Position numbers and translations under genes: made by a program
Notes under the pieces: generated by a model
The model's input: only the letters and a program-made list of their open reading frames with translations
The model's database searches: none
Told to the model about the DNA's origin: nothing
NCBI RefSeq assembly: GCF_014202995.1
Contig: NZ_JACHIA010000011.1
Coordinates: 1 to 64,000 of the forward strand
DNA length: 64,000 nt
Source of the DNA: Longimicrobium terrae
GTDB lineage: Bacteria; Gemmatimonadota; Gemmatimonadetes; Longimicrobiales; Longimicrobiaceae
Direction: 5' to 3'
In this document: positions 42,542-53,179 of the stretch, piece after piece
Numbering within the stretch: the stretch's first letter is position 1
Layout of the letters: each line of letters starts with the position of its first letter

Positions 42542-43288
42542 ATGAGCGAGCAGGCAGCGGAGCAGGCGGGCGGCAGCGCGGCGGGAAGCGCATCGCGGCG
42601 GCGGGCGGGCGGGGCGCGTGAGGCGGTTGCGTCCCGGGCCGCCGCCGCCGTTTCGCCGTGCATCGCGGGCGAGCCGGGATGCCGCGCGCCGCAGCGCGCG
42701 CCGGGGCACCGCCGCGTGGACGCCATCCTGGACGCCGCCAGCTCCGTCATCATGACCGACGGGCTGGAGGGGCTTTCCATGGACGCGATCGTGAAGCGGT
42801 CGGGGACCTCCAAGAGCTCGCTGTACCACTTCTTTCGCGACATCGGCGCGGTGACGGAGGCGCTGCTGGACCGGCACGCGCTCACGCTTCGCGAGCTGAA
42901 CCAGGAGCGGGTGAGCGCGGTGGTGGAGTGGGAGCGGCTGACGCTGGAAGACGCGGTGGACGAGTTCATGGAGCCCATGGTGGGCTACGCGACCGAGCAT
43001 CCGGACTTTCTGGTGCTGATCCGCGCCGCGGGTGGATGCAACGACCCGGGGACGCACTGTTCCGGCGCCGAGATCCTGATGATCGAGCGGGGCGAGCGGC
43101 TGATCGCGGCCCGTTCGCCGGAGACGCCGCCGGAGGAGCGCCGCGCGCGCGCCACCATGATGTTCGCCGCCATGATCGGGATGATGGAAATGACGGCGCG
43201 CACCCAGGTGCCCACCCGCGCCGAGCTTCTGCGCGAGTCGCGGCAGATGCTGATCGCCTATCTGGGCTGCGCCGAAGACGCGGACTGA
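42542..43288 (+). CDS. TetR-family repressor
   Basis: This 248-residue regulator has a typical TetR N-terminal HTH: RVDAILDAASSVIMTDGLEGLSMDAIVKRSGTSKSSLYHFFRDIGAVTEALL, preceded by an unusually long 55-residue Ala/Gly-rich region. The ligand domain (about 110-240) has a helical ARATMMFAAMIGMMEMTARTQ part. It is divergent from the RND efflux operon, and three related palindromes lie between the two genes, so it probably represses both. ATG at 42542 is preferred; a start at 42482 adds 20 residues. The effector is unknown. Confidence 0.9.
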   Translation: MSEQAAEQAGGSAAGSASRRRAGGAREAVASRAAAAVSPCIAGEPGCRAPQRAPGHRRVDAILDAASSVIMTDGLEGLSMDAIVKRSGTSKSSLYHFFRDIGAVTEALLDRHALTLRELNQERVSAVVEWERLTLEDAVDEFMEPMVGYATEHPDFLVLIRAAGGCNDPGTHCSGAEILMIERGERLIAARSPETPPEERRARATMMFAAMIGMMEMTARTQVPTRAELLRESRQMLIAYLGCAEDAD

Positions 43289-43300
43289 CGGAAAAACAGC

Positions 43301-43335
43301 GGCCTCACACAGAGCCGCAGAGGCACAGAGGAGGC
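43301..43335. repeat. Half copy of the GCAGAG repeat
   Basis: CACACAGAGCCGCAGAGGC and following ACAGAGGAGG units match one arm of the palindromes at 36174 and 56781. The opposite arm is missing. Confidence 0.6.
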
Positions 43336-43442
43336 GGGACGGAGAGGCTGGAGCGGGGCAAGAGCGCAGCGGGGTGAAGAAACCCGGCTCGCCCTCGTGC
43401 TCCCTCAGAGACGCAGAACTGGGCACTGGGTCCCGCGCACAA

Positions 43443-43482
43443 ACAAGAAAGGCCGCTCCTGCTACGGAGCGGCCTTTCTTGT
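43443..43482 (-). terminator. Terminator of the 65-residue gene
   Basis: ACAAGAAAGGCCGCTCC pairs with GGAGCGGCCTTTCTTGT around TGCTAC. It lies 14 nt after the stop codon on the minus strand. Confidence 0.85.
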
Positions 43483-43496
43483 TGCAGGGGGTGCGT

Positions 43497-43694
43497 TCAG
43501 GCCTTGCGGCGGTCGCGCACGTACTTGAACGCCATCATGCCCAGCGGGAGCGCCCAGGTGGCGTTGCTCAGCACGCGGGAGACCTTGGCACCGCGCGGGC
43601 CGCCCCAGCGGCGCAGGGCAAAGTTGGCCGCGCCCATGGCGGCCGCCGTGCGAACGCTCTGCCGGCCCGGAACGATCATGTTGAGTACGCCCAT
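43497..43694 (-). CDS. Small basic membrane-associated protein, 65 residues
   Basis: This 65-residue protein begins MGVLNMIVPGRQSVRTAAAMG and ends FKYVRDRRKA. It contains a moderately hydrophobic stretch (VLSNATWALPLGMMAFKYV) and many Arg/Lys; it may sit at the membrane surface. GGAGG stands 8 nt before the ATG at 43694 and a strong terminator follows, so it is very likely expressed. I do not recognise a family. It is divergent from the AI-2E transporter gene. Confidence 0.7.
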   Translation of the reverse strand: MGVLNMIVPGRQSVRTAAAMGAANFALRRWGGPRGAKVSRVLSNATWALPLGMMAFKYVRDRRKA

Positions 43695-43839
43695 CGCAGA
43701 ATCCTCCGCTGGTTGCCCAAGTGGTTGCGTGCATGCGGCTTATGCACGTCGCGGGCCATCACCCGCCATCATCGCTCTGGCCGCCGCCCCGCACGGACGC
43801 TAGTGTTCGCGGCCGACCTCATCCCCTTTCAGCCATCCA

Positions 43840-45108
43840 ATGATCAACGACAAGCCGGCCGAACCGTTCAACTGGCGCACCATCCACTCGGTGGTGGTGC
43901 TGCTGGTGCTGGGGTTCTTTCTGTACACGGTGCAGGGGATTCTGAACCCGTTCATCCTCTTCGTCCTGCTGGTCTTTCTGATGTCCCCGTACTCGGGGAC
44001 GCGCCACCACCTGCTGCTGGTTTCCGCCACGGCGATGCTGACGCTGATCTGGGCGCTGAACACCACGGGCTTTCTGCTCGCCCCGTTCGTCCTGGCGGTC
44101 GTGCTCGCCTATGTGCAGCATCCGCTGGTGACGCGGCTGGAAAAGCGGATGTCGCGCACCTGGGCCACGGTGCTGCTCATGCTGCCGGCCGTCGGCGTGC
44201 TGGCGCTGGTCATCTTTCTGGGCATTCCCGCGGTGAGCGCGCAAATCGGCGACTTCATCCACGGCGCGCCCAAGCTGATTCAGACGGCGACGGAGCGGCT
44301 GCAGACCTGGCAGACGCAACTGGCCAGCCGCGACCTGCCGCTGGTGGACGAGCAGTCGCTCATCACCCGGCTGCAGTCGCTGCAGCCGGAGGCGGTCATG
44401 GGGTGGCTGCAGCAGCGTCAGGCGGCTATCGGACGGGCGGCGTGGGGCGGCATCATGGGCGTGGGGCGTGGGCTCAGCGCGGTGCTCACCATCCTGGGCT
44501 ACGTCTTTCTTACGCCCATCCTCACCTTCTACCTGCTGCGCGACTGGCCCGTGATGATGCGGCGCATTCACGACCTGGTGCCCGCCGCGCACCGTGACCG
44601 CGTGACGGGCTTTGCGTCAGAGTTCGACACGCTGCTGAGCGGCTACATGCGCGGGCAGCTGATCGAGAGCAGCATCGTGGGCGTGCTCACCTGGCTGGGC
44701 TTTGTGCTGCTGGGCTTTCCGTACGCGCTGCTGCTGGCGGTGATCGCCGCGGTCTTCAACGTCATTCCGTACCTGGGGCTGGTGCTGACCGCCGTGCCCG
44801 CGCTCGTGATCGCGCTGTTCCTGGACAACCCGCTGTGGGCCATCGGCAAGGTAGCGATCGTGTTCCTGATCGTGCAGATCCTGGACGGGTCGATCCTGGG
44901 TCCCAAGATCGTGGGCGATTCCGTCGGCATCCACCCGGTGTGGGTGATTCTGGCGCTGTCGCTGTTCGGCTTCTTCTTCGGCTTCGTGGGGCTGCTGCTG
45001 GCCATTCCGCTGGCGGTGCTTGTGAAGCTGATGGTGGAGCACGGCATGACCCGCTATCGCTCGTCCAAGCTGTTTCGCGGCGAGCGCCCGCTCATCGCGC
45101 TGGACTGA
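43840..45108 (+). CDS. AI-2E/PerM-family transporter
   Basis: This 422-residue membrane protein has about eight helices in the PerM pattern. Hallmarks are GYVFLTPILTFYLLRDWPVMMRRI, RGQLIESSIVGVLTWLGFVLLGFPYALLLAVIAAVFNVIPYLG, and GPKIVGDSVGIHPVWVILAL. The family is very broad: autoinducer-2 export, and Na+/H+ antiport in haloalkaliphiles, have been reported. No quorum-sensing gene is nearby, so the substrate is open. Confidence 0.88.
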   Translation: MINDKPAEPFNWRTIHSVVVLLVLGFFLYTVQGILNPFILFVLLVFLMSPYSGTRHHLLLVSATAMLTLIWALNTTGFLLAPFVLAVVLAYVQHPLVTRLEKRMSRTWATVLLMLPAVGVLALVIFLGIPAVSAQIGDFIHGAPKLIQTATERLQTWQTQLASRDLPLVDEQSLITRLQSLQPEAVMGWLQQRQAAIGRAAWGGIMGVGRGLSAVLTILGYVFLTPILTFYLLRDWPVMMRRIHDLVPAAHRDRVTGFASEFDTLLSGYMRGQLIESSIVGVLTWLGFVLLGFPYALLLAVIAAVFNVIPYLGLVLTAVPALVIALFLDNPLWAIGKVAIVFLIVQILDGSILGPKIVGDSVGIHPVWVILALSLFGFFFGFVGLLLAIPLAVLVKLMVEHGMTRYRSSKLFRGERPLIALD

Positions 45109-45183
45109 CGGCGCGAATCCCGGCCGCCGCGCCCGCCGCACGCGGGCGCGGCGGCTCCGTCCCACCCAGGCCACACCCCTTCC

Positions 45184-45759
45184 ATGACCACGATCGTCCC
45201 CCGGTGCGCCGCCCTCCTCGCGCGCCTGCGTCCGGCCGCCCTGGCCGCCGTCCTGATCGCCTGGCTCTCCATTCCCGCCTGCGCGCAGACCGCTCAGCCC
45301 GTCACCCTCCCGTCCGCACCCGCGTCCGCCGTCCCCAATCCCAACGCCCCGCGCGACACCGGCCTTGTCCGCGTCCGCCGCGCGAGCCCGGAGCCCGAGC
45401 CGCCCGGCATTGCCGCCGACGCCGTCGCCAGCACCTCCGCGGTCAGCACGTCCGCCGCGTTCCGGGTGGAGCGGCGGATGGAGATGCGCTCCACCGCGTA
45501 CTGCCTGCGCGGGATGATGCGGACGGGCGTGCGCGTGCGCGACGGGATGGCCGCGGCCGATCCCAGCGTCCTTCCGCTCGGCTCCGTGGTCCGCGTCTCT
45601 CATCCGGACGGCCGGCTGATCGGCGTGTTCGTGGTGATGGATACGGGCGGCGCGGTGCGCGGCAACAAGCTGGACCTGTGGTTCTCGGACTGCGGCGAGG
45701 CTTCGGACTGGGGGACGCGCCGCGTCGTGGCGGAGGTGATCGACATCGGGCGGAGCTGA
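45184..45759 (+). CDS. Secreted 3D-domain protein
   Basis: This 191-residue protein has an N-terminal export signal ending near IPACAQT. The C-terminal 100 residues form a 3D domain, named for three Asp: AADPSVLPLGS, VVMDTGGAVRGN and KLDLWFSDC are all conserved, and TAYCLRG opens the domain. This fold is shared with the MltA lytic transglycosylase active site and Gram-positive YabE/YocH proteins, so it may bind or cleave peptidoglycan. The gene is 75 nt after the AI-2E transporter. Confidence 0.85.
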   Translation: MTTIVPRCAALLARLRPAALAAVLIAWLSIPACAQTAQPVTLPSAPASAVPNPNAPRDTGLVRVRRASPEPEPPGIAADAVASTSAVSTSAAFRVERRMEMRSTAYCLRGMMRTGVRVRDGMAAADPSVLPLGSVVRVSHPDGRLIGVFVVMDTGGAVRGNKLDLWFSDCGEASDWGTRRVVAEVIDIGRS

Positions 45760-45772
45760 AGGGCGGGGAAGA

Positions 45773-45826
45773 GGGAATAGGGAATAGGGAATAGGGAATA
45801 GGGAATAGGGAATAGGGAATAGGGAA
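45773..45826 (+). repeat. GGGAATA heptamer array, second copy
   Basis: Nearly eight units of the same 7-bp repeat as at 7558, ending in the shared flank GGGAACGGCAGGGA. Confidence 0.95.
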
Positions 45827-45966
45827 CGGCAGGGACGAGGGGCGGGGATGATGAGTAAATCGCCGTCTTCTTTCTGTCCGGAAGTGCGGATCGGGTGGAT
45901 GGCGGGAGGATCCGGAACGCCTGTGATCGCCCGACCCGACCGACCCTCCGCCCCCGCTCAGACCCG

Positions 45967-45997
45967 CCTATTCCCTATTCCCTATTCCTTATTCCCT
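45967..45997 (-). repeat. Inverted GGGAATA heptamer array
   Basis: Four units in the opposite orientation to the array at 45773, with one changed base. The two arrays flank 140 nt and could pair into a long hairpin. Confidence 0.9.
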
Positions 45998-46052
45998 GAT
46001 CTCCCGTTGACATCCCCCCGCCGCCGCCACCAGATTGCGCTCAGGATACGTG

Positions 46053-46095
46053 AGACGCGGTCCCACCCTTGCGGTCGGGACCGCGTCTTTCTTTT
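46053..46095 (+). terminator. Terminator-like hairpin in the purA leader
   Basis: AGACGCGGTCCC pairs with GGGACCGCGTCT across a 12-nt loop and is followed by TTCTTTTTG. It stands 59 nt before purA with no gene directly upstream, so it may be the end of the 3D-domain transcript or an attenuator. Confidence 0.75.
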
Positions 46096-46146
46096 TGCCG
46101 GGATGTGCTCCCGGCGCGTACGGACCAGACCGGGCATACAGGCGCG

Positions 46147-47445
<1,299 letters not shown>

Positions 47446-47564
47446 GCCGCGGCGGGGCAGGGCGGCTTGCGGCACACCGGGCGGGCGCACGAGTTCATCG
47501 TGGCGCCCGCCGCGTATTTGGAGGATGAAGGGGCTCGGTTTCCTTCGACCCGGTTCACCCGCTC

Positions 47565-48818
47565 ATGACCATGATCCGCAACCTCGCACTGTTGCTCGGC
47601 GCTTGTGCCGCGATGACGGCCGCACGCCCGGCCCGCCCGGAAGTGTGCAGCGTCGCGCCGGTCCCCTCCTACCGCCCCGGCCTGCAGCTGATCGTAACCG
47701 CGACGGCCGACACGCTGCTGGCGGGCCCCGGCTCCATGGAGTACCGGGTGGAAGCGGACTCTCTCGGGGCGATTTACGGGCAGGTGGCGCGGGTGGAGCG
47801 AGCCGGCGGAGCGGACGCGGCCGGCCTTCCCGCGGGCACGGACCGCGTGGTGCTGGTGCCCTGGGGCCTCGACGCGGGCTGCCACACAGTGCAATGGTCA
47901 TCCGGCGCGCGGTGGATCCAGCCCGGTATGCGGGGTCTGGTCTGGTCCAGCCTTCGCCCGCGCGAGCAATGGGTGAACGGGCTCCCCACCCTTGATGTGA
48001 GCGGCGACTACCAGGCCCCGTCCACCGGCACGGTGGAAGAGATGCCGGCGGATTCCGCCCTGACCGTGGACCAGCTGTTCGATCTGGTCGCGCTTCTGCC
48101 GGAGTCCGAAGCGGACGAGGCTGGCAAAGGGGATGACCAGCCGCTGCTGCGGTGGGCAGCCGCCAACCCCGGACTGGCGCGCCTGTATCCGGCGCGGATG
48201 ATGGTGGGGGAGGCGGTATTCTCGGTGCGCCGGGCGCGGCTCAAGCGGATCGACCCGGCGCTCGGCGGCACGTACCGCTTTCGCGTGTCGGTGGATGACG
48301 GTGCGCCGCGGACCTTTCATGGCCGCACGTACTCCAGTCCCGTCACGGAATGGGACCCACTGGAGCAGTTCGTTGACGAGCCGGCCCCGCTGAACGTCCC
48401 GATCGCCGGGTACACTCTCATGCTCTCGGCGAGCTCGTCGGCGGACTCGCTTCCCGCGGTCTTTGATCCGGATCCGGAAAGGCGCTGGAGCCGGCAGGGA
48501 TACGTCTCGGTGATGGCCGCGCCGGATTCCACGGTCGGCGGGGTGCAGATCTGGCGGGGCGACATGGAGTTGAGTTTTCTCGCCAGAGCGCTGCCCGGCG
48601 ACTCCGTGCTGGTGCAGCTCAGCCGCGCGGAGAACCAAGCGCTGTCCCGCCGTATCACGGCCGGCGAGGCGATCGAACCGATGCCGGTTTCCGCGCGCTT
48701 CCTGCTGCGCCCCGACGGATCGGTCACGATGGAGCAGGAATCGGTGCTGAGCGACGGCCGCAGAGTACGGATCCGGGGCGAGCGCATCTCCCGCGTCACC
48801 ATCCCCGATCCCAACTGA
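47565..48818 (+). CDS. Secreted protein of unknown function
   Basis: This 417-residue protein has an N-terminal export signal (NLALLLGACAAMTAARP; a lipobox-like LGAC is also possible). The mature protein is mostly beta-rich, without repeats or recognisable catalytic motifs. Residues 300-330 (VFDPDPERRWSRQGYVSVMAAP) and the end (ISRVTIPDPN) show nothing familiar. It lies between purA and the his operon and is probably monocistronic. Confidence 0.65.
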   Translation: MTMIRNLALLLGACAAMTAARPARPEVCSVAPVPSYRPGLQLIVTATADTLLAGPGSMEYRVEADSLGAIYGQVARVERAGGADAAGLPAGTDRVVLVPWGLDAGCHTVQWSSGARWIQPGMRGLVWSSLRPREQWVNGLPTLDVSGDYQAPSTGTVEEMPADSALTVDQLFDLVALLPESEADEAGKGDDQPLLRWAAANPGLARLYPARMMVGEAVFSVRRARLKRIDPALGGTYRFRVSVDDGAPRTFHGRTYSSPVTEWDPLEQFVDEPAPLNVPIAGYTLMLSASSSADSLPAVFDPDPERRWSRQGYVSVMAAPDSTVGGVQIWRGDMELSFLARALPGDSVLVQLSRAENQALSRRITAGEAIEPMPVSARFLLRPDGSVTMEQESVLSDGRRVRIRGERISRVTIPDPN

Positions 48819-48910
48819 GCGGCGCAGGCGGCCGCCCTTCGCGGGGAGCCGACGGAGTCACCCGGCCGGACCCCGGTCCGGCACACGAGACGACAACCGG
48901 AACAGACGTG

Positions 48911-50035
48911 ATGGATATGATGGAAGCCAGGGCGGAGATGGACATCGACGCCGCGCTGCGGTGGATCAAGCCCTCCGTGCGCGAGATGGGCGCGTACACG
49001 CTCAAGCCGACAGAGCCGCGCATCAAGCTGAACCAGAACGAGAGCCCGTACGATCTGCCGGACGTGCTCAAGGCGCGCATCCACGCGATCCTGGCGGACC
49101 GCCCGTGGAACCGGTATCCGCCGTTCGTGGCCTCGAATTTCATCTCCGCCGTCTCCGAGGCGACGGGCTGGCCGGAGGAGGGCGTGCTGGTCGCCAACGG
49201 AAGCAACGAGCTGATCCAGGCGGTCCTGGCGGTCACCGTAGGCCCCGGCGTCTCCGTCGTCATCCCCGAGCCGACCTTTACGCTCTACCGGTTGATGACG
49301 GACGTGAACGGCGGCACGGTCGTGTCCGTCGCGCTCACGGACGACCTGGCGTTCGACGTGGATGCCATCATCCGCGCCGCGCGCGACACGGACGCGGCGG
49401 TCGTGGTGCTCTGCACGCCGAACAACCCCACGGGCGGTGCGCTGTCGGAAAACGAGATTCGCCGCATCCACGACGAGACGGACGCGCTGATCCTGCTGGA
49501 CCAGGCGTACATCGAGTTCGGCGGATATGACGGCATCCCCATGCTGGCGGACCGGCCGCGCCTGGTCGTGCTGCGCACCTTCAGCAAGGCGATGGCGATG
49601 GCGGGTCTGCGCGCCGGCTACATGCTGGCGCACCCCGCGCTGGCGGCGGAGGTGCACAAGGCCAAGCTGCCGTACAACATCAACTTCTTTACCGAAGTGG
49701 CCGCGGCCGAGGTGCTGCGCTCCCGCGCCCTGCTCGCGCCCATGGTGGCCGAGATCTCGGCGGAGCGCGACCGCATCGCCGCCGAGCTGGCCCGCGTCCC
49801 CGGCCTGCGCGTCTATCCCAGCGATGCCAACTTCCTGGTCTTTCGCGTGGAAACGGACGCCATCACGCACACGGCGCTCTTCGACCGGCTGCTGGCGGAA
49901 TACGGCATTCTGGTGCGCGACGTATCCAAGTATCCACTGCTGGAGCGCTGTCTGCGCGTGAACGCGGGCACCCCGGCGGAGAACGACGCCTTTCTGGACG
50001 CCGTGCGAACCATCATGACGGAGGCGGGACGATGA
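48911..50035 (+). CDS. hisC: Histidinol-phosphate aminotransferase
   Basis: This 374-residue PLP enzyme transfers an amino group from glutamate to imidazole-acetol phosphate. It is a fold-type I aminotransferase: [13 protein letters not shown] (substrate loop), [34 protein letters not shown] and the Schiff-base Lys in [17 protein letters not shown]. The Arg in [12 protein letters not shown] binds phosphate. GTG at 48908 and ATG at 48911 are both possible. It opens a coupled operon; its stop overlaps hisB. Confidence 0.94.
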   Translation: MDMMEARAEMDIDAALRWIKPSVREMGAYTLKPTEPRIKLNQNESPYDLPDVLKARIHAILADRPWNRYPPFVASNFISAVSEATGWPEEGVLVANGSNELIQAVLAVTVGPGVSVVIPEPTFTLYRLMTDVNGGTVVSVALTDDLAFDVDAIIRAARDTDAAVVVLCTPNNPTGGALSENEIRRIHDETDALILLDQAYIEFGGYDGIPMLADRPRLVVLRTFSKAMAMAGLRAGYMLAHPALAAEVHKAKLPYNINFFTEVAAAEVLRSRALLAPMVAEISAERDRIAAELARVPGLRVYPSDANFLVFRVETDAITHTALFDRLLAEYGILVRDVSKYPLLERCLRVNAGTPAENDAFLDAVRTIMTEAGR

Positions 50036-50628
50036 GCCGCACGGGCGAACGCCAGCGGAAAACGAAGGAAACGGAGATCCGCGTCTACGTCGATCTGGAC
50101 GGAACGGGGGAATCCAACGTCCGCACGGGGATCGGCTTCTTCGATCACATGCTGGACGCGCTGGCCCGCCACGGCATGTTCGACCTGGACGTGGAGTGCA
50201 CGGGCGACCTGCACATCGACGCGCACCACACGGTGGAAGACGTGGGGATCGCCCTCGGCGGCGCCTTTCTGGACGCGCTCGGCGACAAGCGCGGCATCGT
50301 GCGCTACGCGGACGCCACGGTGCCGCTGGACGAGGCGCTGGTGCGCGCCGTGGTGGACGTGTCCGGGCGGCCGTTCCTGCACTTCGACGTCCCGCTCCCC
50401 GCCGGGCAGCCGATGATCGGGCAGTTCGACGCGGCGCTTTCGGCGGAGTTCTGGCGCGGGTTCGCCATGGAATCGCGCATCACGCTGCACCTGGACGGCC
50501 TGCGCGGCGACAACGCGCACCACATCGTGGAGGCCACGTTCAAGGCCGCCGCACGCGCGCTGGACGCCGCCACCGCGCCGGACCCGCGCCGCGCGGACCA
50601 GGTGCCCAGCACCAAGGGTTCGCTGTGA
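50032..50628 (+). CDS. hisB: Imidazoleglycerol-phosphate dehydratase
   Basis: This 198-residue enzyme dehydrates imidazole glycerol phosphate to imidazole-acetol phosphate in histidine synthesis. It is the monofunctional type (no phosphatase domain). Both metal-binding repeats are present: [13 protein letters not shown] with [10 protein letters not shown], and [13 protein letters not shown]. The start overlaps the hisC stop and the end overlaps the hisH start (GTGA). Confidence 0.95.
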   Translation: MSRTGERQRKTKETEIRVYVDLDGTGESNVRTGIGFFDHMLDALARHGMFDLDVECTGDLHIDAHHTVEDVGIALGGAFLDALGDKRGIVRYADATVPLDEALVRAVVDVSGRPFLHFDVPLPAGQPMIGQFDAALSAEFWRGFAMESRITLHLDGLRGDNAHHIVEATFKAAARALDAATAPDPRRADQVPSTKGSL

Positions 50629-51254
50629 CCGCGCGCCCGCACGTCGTGCTGCTGGACTACGGCGCCGGCAACCTGCGCTCCGTGGCCAAGGCGTTCGAGC
50701 ACGAGGGCGCGCAGGTGACGATGACGGACGATCCGGCAGTCGCGCGGTCGGCGGACCGGCTCGTCCTTCCCGGTCAGGGCCACTTCGGACAGTGCATGAC
50801 GCGGCTGGAAGAGCGCGGCCTGGGCGATGCCGTCCGCGAGCACGTGGCCGCCGGGCGCCCGTTCATCGGGATCTGCGTGGGGATGCAGCTTCTCTACGAG
50901 TCGAGCGACGAGGCGCCGGGCGTGGCCGGGCTGGGGCTGCTTCCCGGCGCCGTACGCCGCATTCCCACGGATCTTCCGCTGCCGCACGTGGGATGGAACG
51001 CGGTGGAGTTCATCCGCCGCTCCGACGTGGATCCCGTGCTGGCCGGCGTGGCGGGGCCGGAGCCGCGCTGGTTCTACCACGTGCACTCCTTTGCCGTCCT
51101 GGACGATGACAACGACCACGTCCTGGGCCGCTGCCGCTACGACGCGTCGTTCGCCAGCATCGTGGGCCGCGATAACGTGTGGGGCATCCAGTTTCACCCG
51201 GAAAAGAGCCAGGAAGACGGACTTCGCATCCTGGGAAATTTCTCCAAGCTGTAG
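50625..51254 (+). CDS. hisH: Imidazole glycerol phosphate synthase, glutaminase subunit
   Basis: This 209-residue class I amidotransferase supplies ammonia to HisF. The nucleophile Cys is in GICVGMQLL and the His/Glu pair in [10 protein letters not shown]; the oxyanion region is LPGQGHFG. The GTG at 50625 overlaps the hisB stop. Its partner subunit gene, hisF, is at 53176, separated from it by phd-vapC and dapF. Confidence 0.95.
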   Translation: MTARPHVVLLDYGAGNLRSVAKAFEHEGAQVTMTDDPAVARSADRLVLPGQGHFGQCMTRLEERGLGDAVREHVAAGRPFIGICVGMQLLYESSDEAPGVAGLGLLPGAVRRIPTDLPLPHVGWNAVEFIRRSDVDPVLAGVAGPEPRWFYHVHSFAVLDDDNDHVLGRCRYDASFASIVGRDNVWGIQFHPEKSQEDGLRILGNFSKL

Positions 51255-51371
51255 CGGGACGCCAACATGCGTCCGTTCCGTCCGCCTTGTGGCGGCTCGC
51301 GTCTCGTTGCGCGGTTTCGATCCCGTTGTTAGCGTTGCGTTTGGGTGACCAAACCGAACGCGGGGGGCAGG

Positions 51372-51806
51372 ATGGACATTGCGCCGTATGTCTGGGCAGA
51401 GGATGCGTGGGAGTTCGTCGAGGCGCGGGAGCGGCTGGACCAGATTCTGGATCTCGCGGCCCGGCAGCAGCCACAGCGGATTCGCCGGGGAGAGCGGGAA
51501 GTGGTGGTGATGGACGTGGACGCATACGCGGCACTCAAGGATGCGGCGGATCAGGCGCTGCCCCCGCCGCCCGTGCAGCGTGACGTGTGCACCTGCTCTG
51601 GCCGCACCCTGCTGGGCGCGCTCCGCGCCTCGCCGTGGCGGGATGCTCTGGAGGGTGGGGACTGGCCCTGGTCGTGGAACTGGCTGACACGGGAGTGGGA
51701 TTCGCTCCCGCCGCTGGGTTCGTTGCCTGATGCAACGAGACCTGATGAAGCGGCCGCGGCGGCGGGGTCCTTTCTCGACGCCATGCAGAAGTCTCCGCTG
51801 GCGTAG
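51372..51806 (+). CDS. Phd/YefM-type antitoxin, apparently truncated
   Basis: This 144-residue protein starts with a Phd/YefM-like domain: VEARERLDQILDLAARQQPQRIRRGEREVVVMDVDAYAALK. The C-terminal half (about 60-144) is less conserved and should neutralise the toxin. A TAG at 51804 stops it; the frame then runs on for 20 sense codons (AIRDAGISDEELDELFG...) to a TGA at 51867, 3 nt before vapC. That layout suggests the original gene ended at 51869 and the TAG is a recent nonsense change. ATG at 51372 follows a GGGGG site. Confidence 0.75.
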   Translation: MDIAPYVWAEDAWEFVEARERLDQILDLAARQQPQRIRRGEREVVVMDVDAYAALKDAADQALPPPPVQRDVCTCSGRTLLGALRASPWRDALEGGDWPWSWNWLTREWDSLPPLGSLPDATRPDEAAAAAGSFLDAMQKSPLA

Positions 51807-51872
51807 GCAATCCGGGACGCCGGGATCTCCGACGAGGAACTGGATGAACTGTTCGGGATCCGGGGGTGAGAC

Positions 51873-52307
51873 ATGCGATTTCTGCTGGACACCAACACGC
51901 TCTCGGAAACGGTGAAGCGGACGCCGGACCCCAACGTGGATGCCTGGTTCCGCGAGCAGCGTCCCGGTGACGCTGCGGTGAGCGCAATGAGCATGGGCGA
52001 GATCCGCAAGGGGCTTGCGCGGCTCGGCCCGGGCGAGCGTAAGCAGCAGTTGGGACGGTGGCTCTACGCATATCTGCCGAGGGAGTACGCGGGCAACGTT
52101 CTGCCTGTCGACCAGTCCGTCGCCATGGAATGGGGCCGCCTCGCTGAGCAGGCACGCCGCACGGGGCGGCATCTTGATGCGGTGGACGGGCTGATTGTGG
52201 CGACCGCGCGCGTTCGCAGGCTCGTCCTTATCTCCCGCAATGTACGACATTGCGCCGGCTGGGGCGCGCGAGTTTTCAACCCGTGGTCAGGTGAATCGAT
52301 CAAGTGA
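51873..52307 (+). CDS. vapC: VapC-type PIN-domain toxin
   Basis: This 144-residue ribonuclease toxin has the PIN-domain acids: Asp in LLDTNTLSE, Glu in SMGEIRKGL, Asp in LDAVDGLIVATA, and RN in LISRNVRH. VapC toxins cut tRNA or rRNA and are held in check by a cognate antitoxin encoded upstream, here the Phd-like gene. The stop overlaps dapF by 4 nt (GTGA), so vapC translation is coupled to dapF. That is unusual for a mobile toxin pair. Confidence 0.9.
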   Translation: MRFLLDTNTLSETVKRTPDPNVDAWFREQRPGDAAVSAMSMGEIRKGLARLGPGERKQQLGRWLYAYLPREYAGNVLPVDQSVAMEWGRLAEQARRTGRHLDAVDGLIVATARVRRLVLISRNVRHCAGWGARVFNPWSGESIK

Positions 52308-53179
52308 CTGAATTCTTCAAGGGCCACGGCCTGGGCAACGACTACATCGCGCTGGAAATGGACGGGCTGGGGTTTGAGCTCACCCCGCCCGCGGTGCGGC
52401 TGATCTGCGACCGGCACACCGGCGTGGGATCGGACGGCATCCTGGCGCGCGTCGCGTCCGCCACGGCGGACTTCGGGCTGCGCATCTTCAACCCGGACGG
52501 CAGCGAGGCGGAAAAGAGCGGCAACGGCCTGCGCATCTTTGCCGCGTACCTGCTGGAGCGCGGCGACGTCGGCGAGCGCGCGCCGTTCAGCGTGGAAACG
52601 CCCGGCGGCCTGGTGCGCATGGAGGTGCTGAGCCGCTCCGCCGACGGCGTGCTGTCGGTGGAGGCCGAGATGGGCACCGCGCGCTTCGGCAGCGCCGACG
52701 TGGGGCTGGCCGGGCCGGAGCGCGAAACAGACGACGAGCCGCTGGAACTGGAATCCGGCGACATCGTGCGCATCAACGTGGTTTCCATCGGCAACCCGCA
52801 CTGCGTGATCTTTCAGGACGAGCTGGATGTAGAGGCGCTGCGCCGCCGCGCCCCGCAGATCAGCACGCACCCGGCGTTCGCGCGCGGGGTGAACGTGCAG
52901 TTCGCCGTCCCCGTGGAGCCGGACGGGGTGGATGCCTGGGTGTGGGAGCGCGGCGCGGGGGAAACGCGCGCCTCCGGCAGCAGCGCGTGCGCGGTGGCCG
53001 CGGCGGCCGTGCGGCGGGGCATGGTGTCGGAGCGGCAGGTGGCGGTGCGCATGCCCGGCGGGCGGCTGGACGTGCACGTGCGCGACGACTGGTCGCTGGT
53101 GCTGCGCGGCCCGGTGGAGTCCGTGTACCGCGGCGCGCTGACGGACGGAATGCGCCGCCGGCTGGAGACCCTGGGATGA
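52304..53179 (+). CDS. dapF: Diaminopimelate epimerase homologue with both catalytic Cys changed to Ser
   Basis: This 291-residue protein has the complete two-domain DapF fold: [54 protein letters not shown], and [22 protein letters not shown]. DapF interconverts LL- and meso-diaminopimelate with two cysteines, in MCGNG and in LACGTGAC. Here these read KSGNG and RASGSSAC: both catalytic positions are Ser (codons AGC and TCC). The remaining active-site residues are normal. Activity may be altered, or Ser/Ser may be a lineage form. It starts with GTG overlapping vapC and ends overlapping hisF. Confidence 0.87.
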   Translation: MTEFFKGHGLGNDYIALEMDGLGFELTPPAVRLICDRHTGVGSDGILARVASATADFGLRIFNPDGSEAEKSGNGLRIFAAYLLERGDVGERAPFSVETPGGLVRMEVLSRSADGVLSVEAEMGTARFGSADVGLAGPERETDDEPLELESGDIVRINVVSIGNPHCVIFQDELDVEALRRRAPQISTHPAFARGVNVQFAVPVEPDGVDAWVWERGAGETRASGSSACAVAAAAVRRGMVSERQVAVRMPGGRLDVHVRDDWSLVLRGPVESVYRGALTDGMRRRLETLG

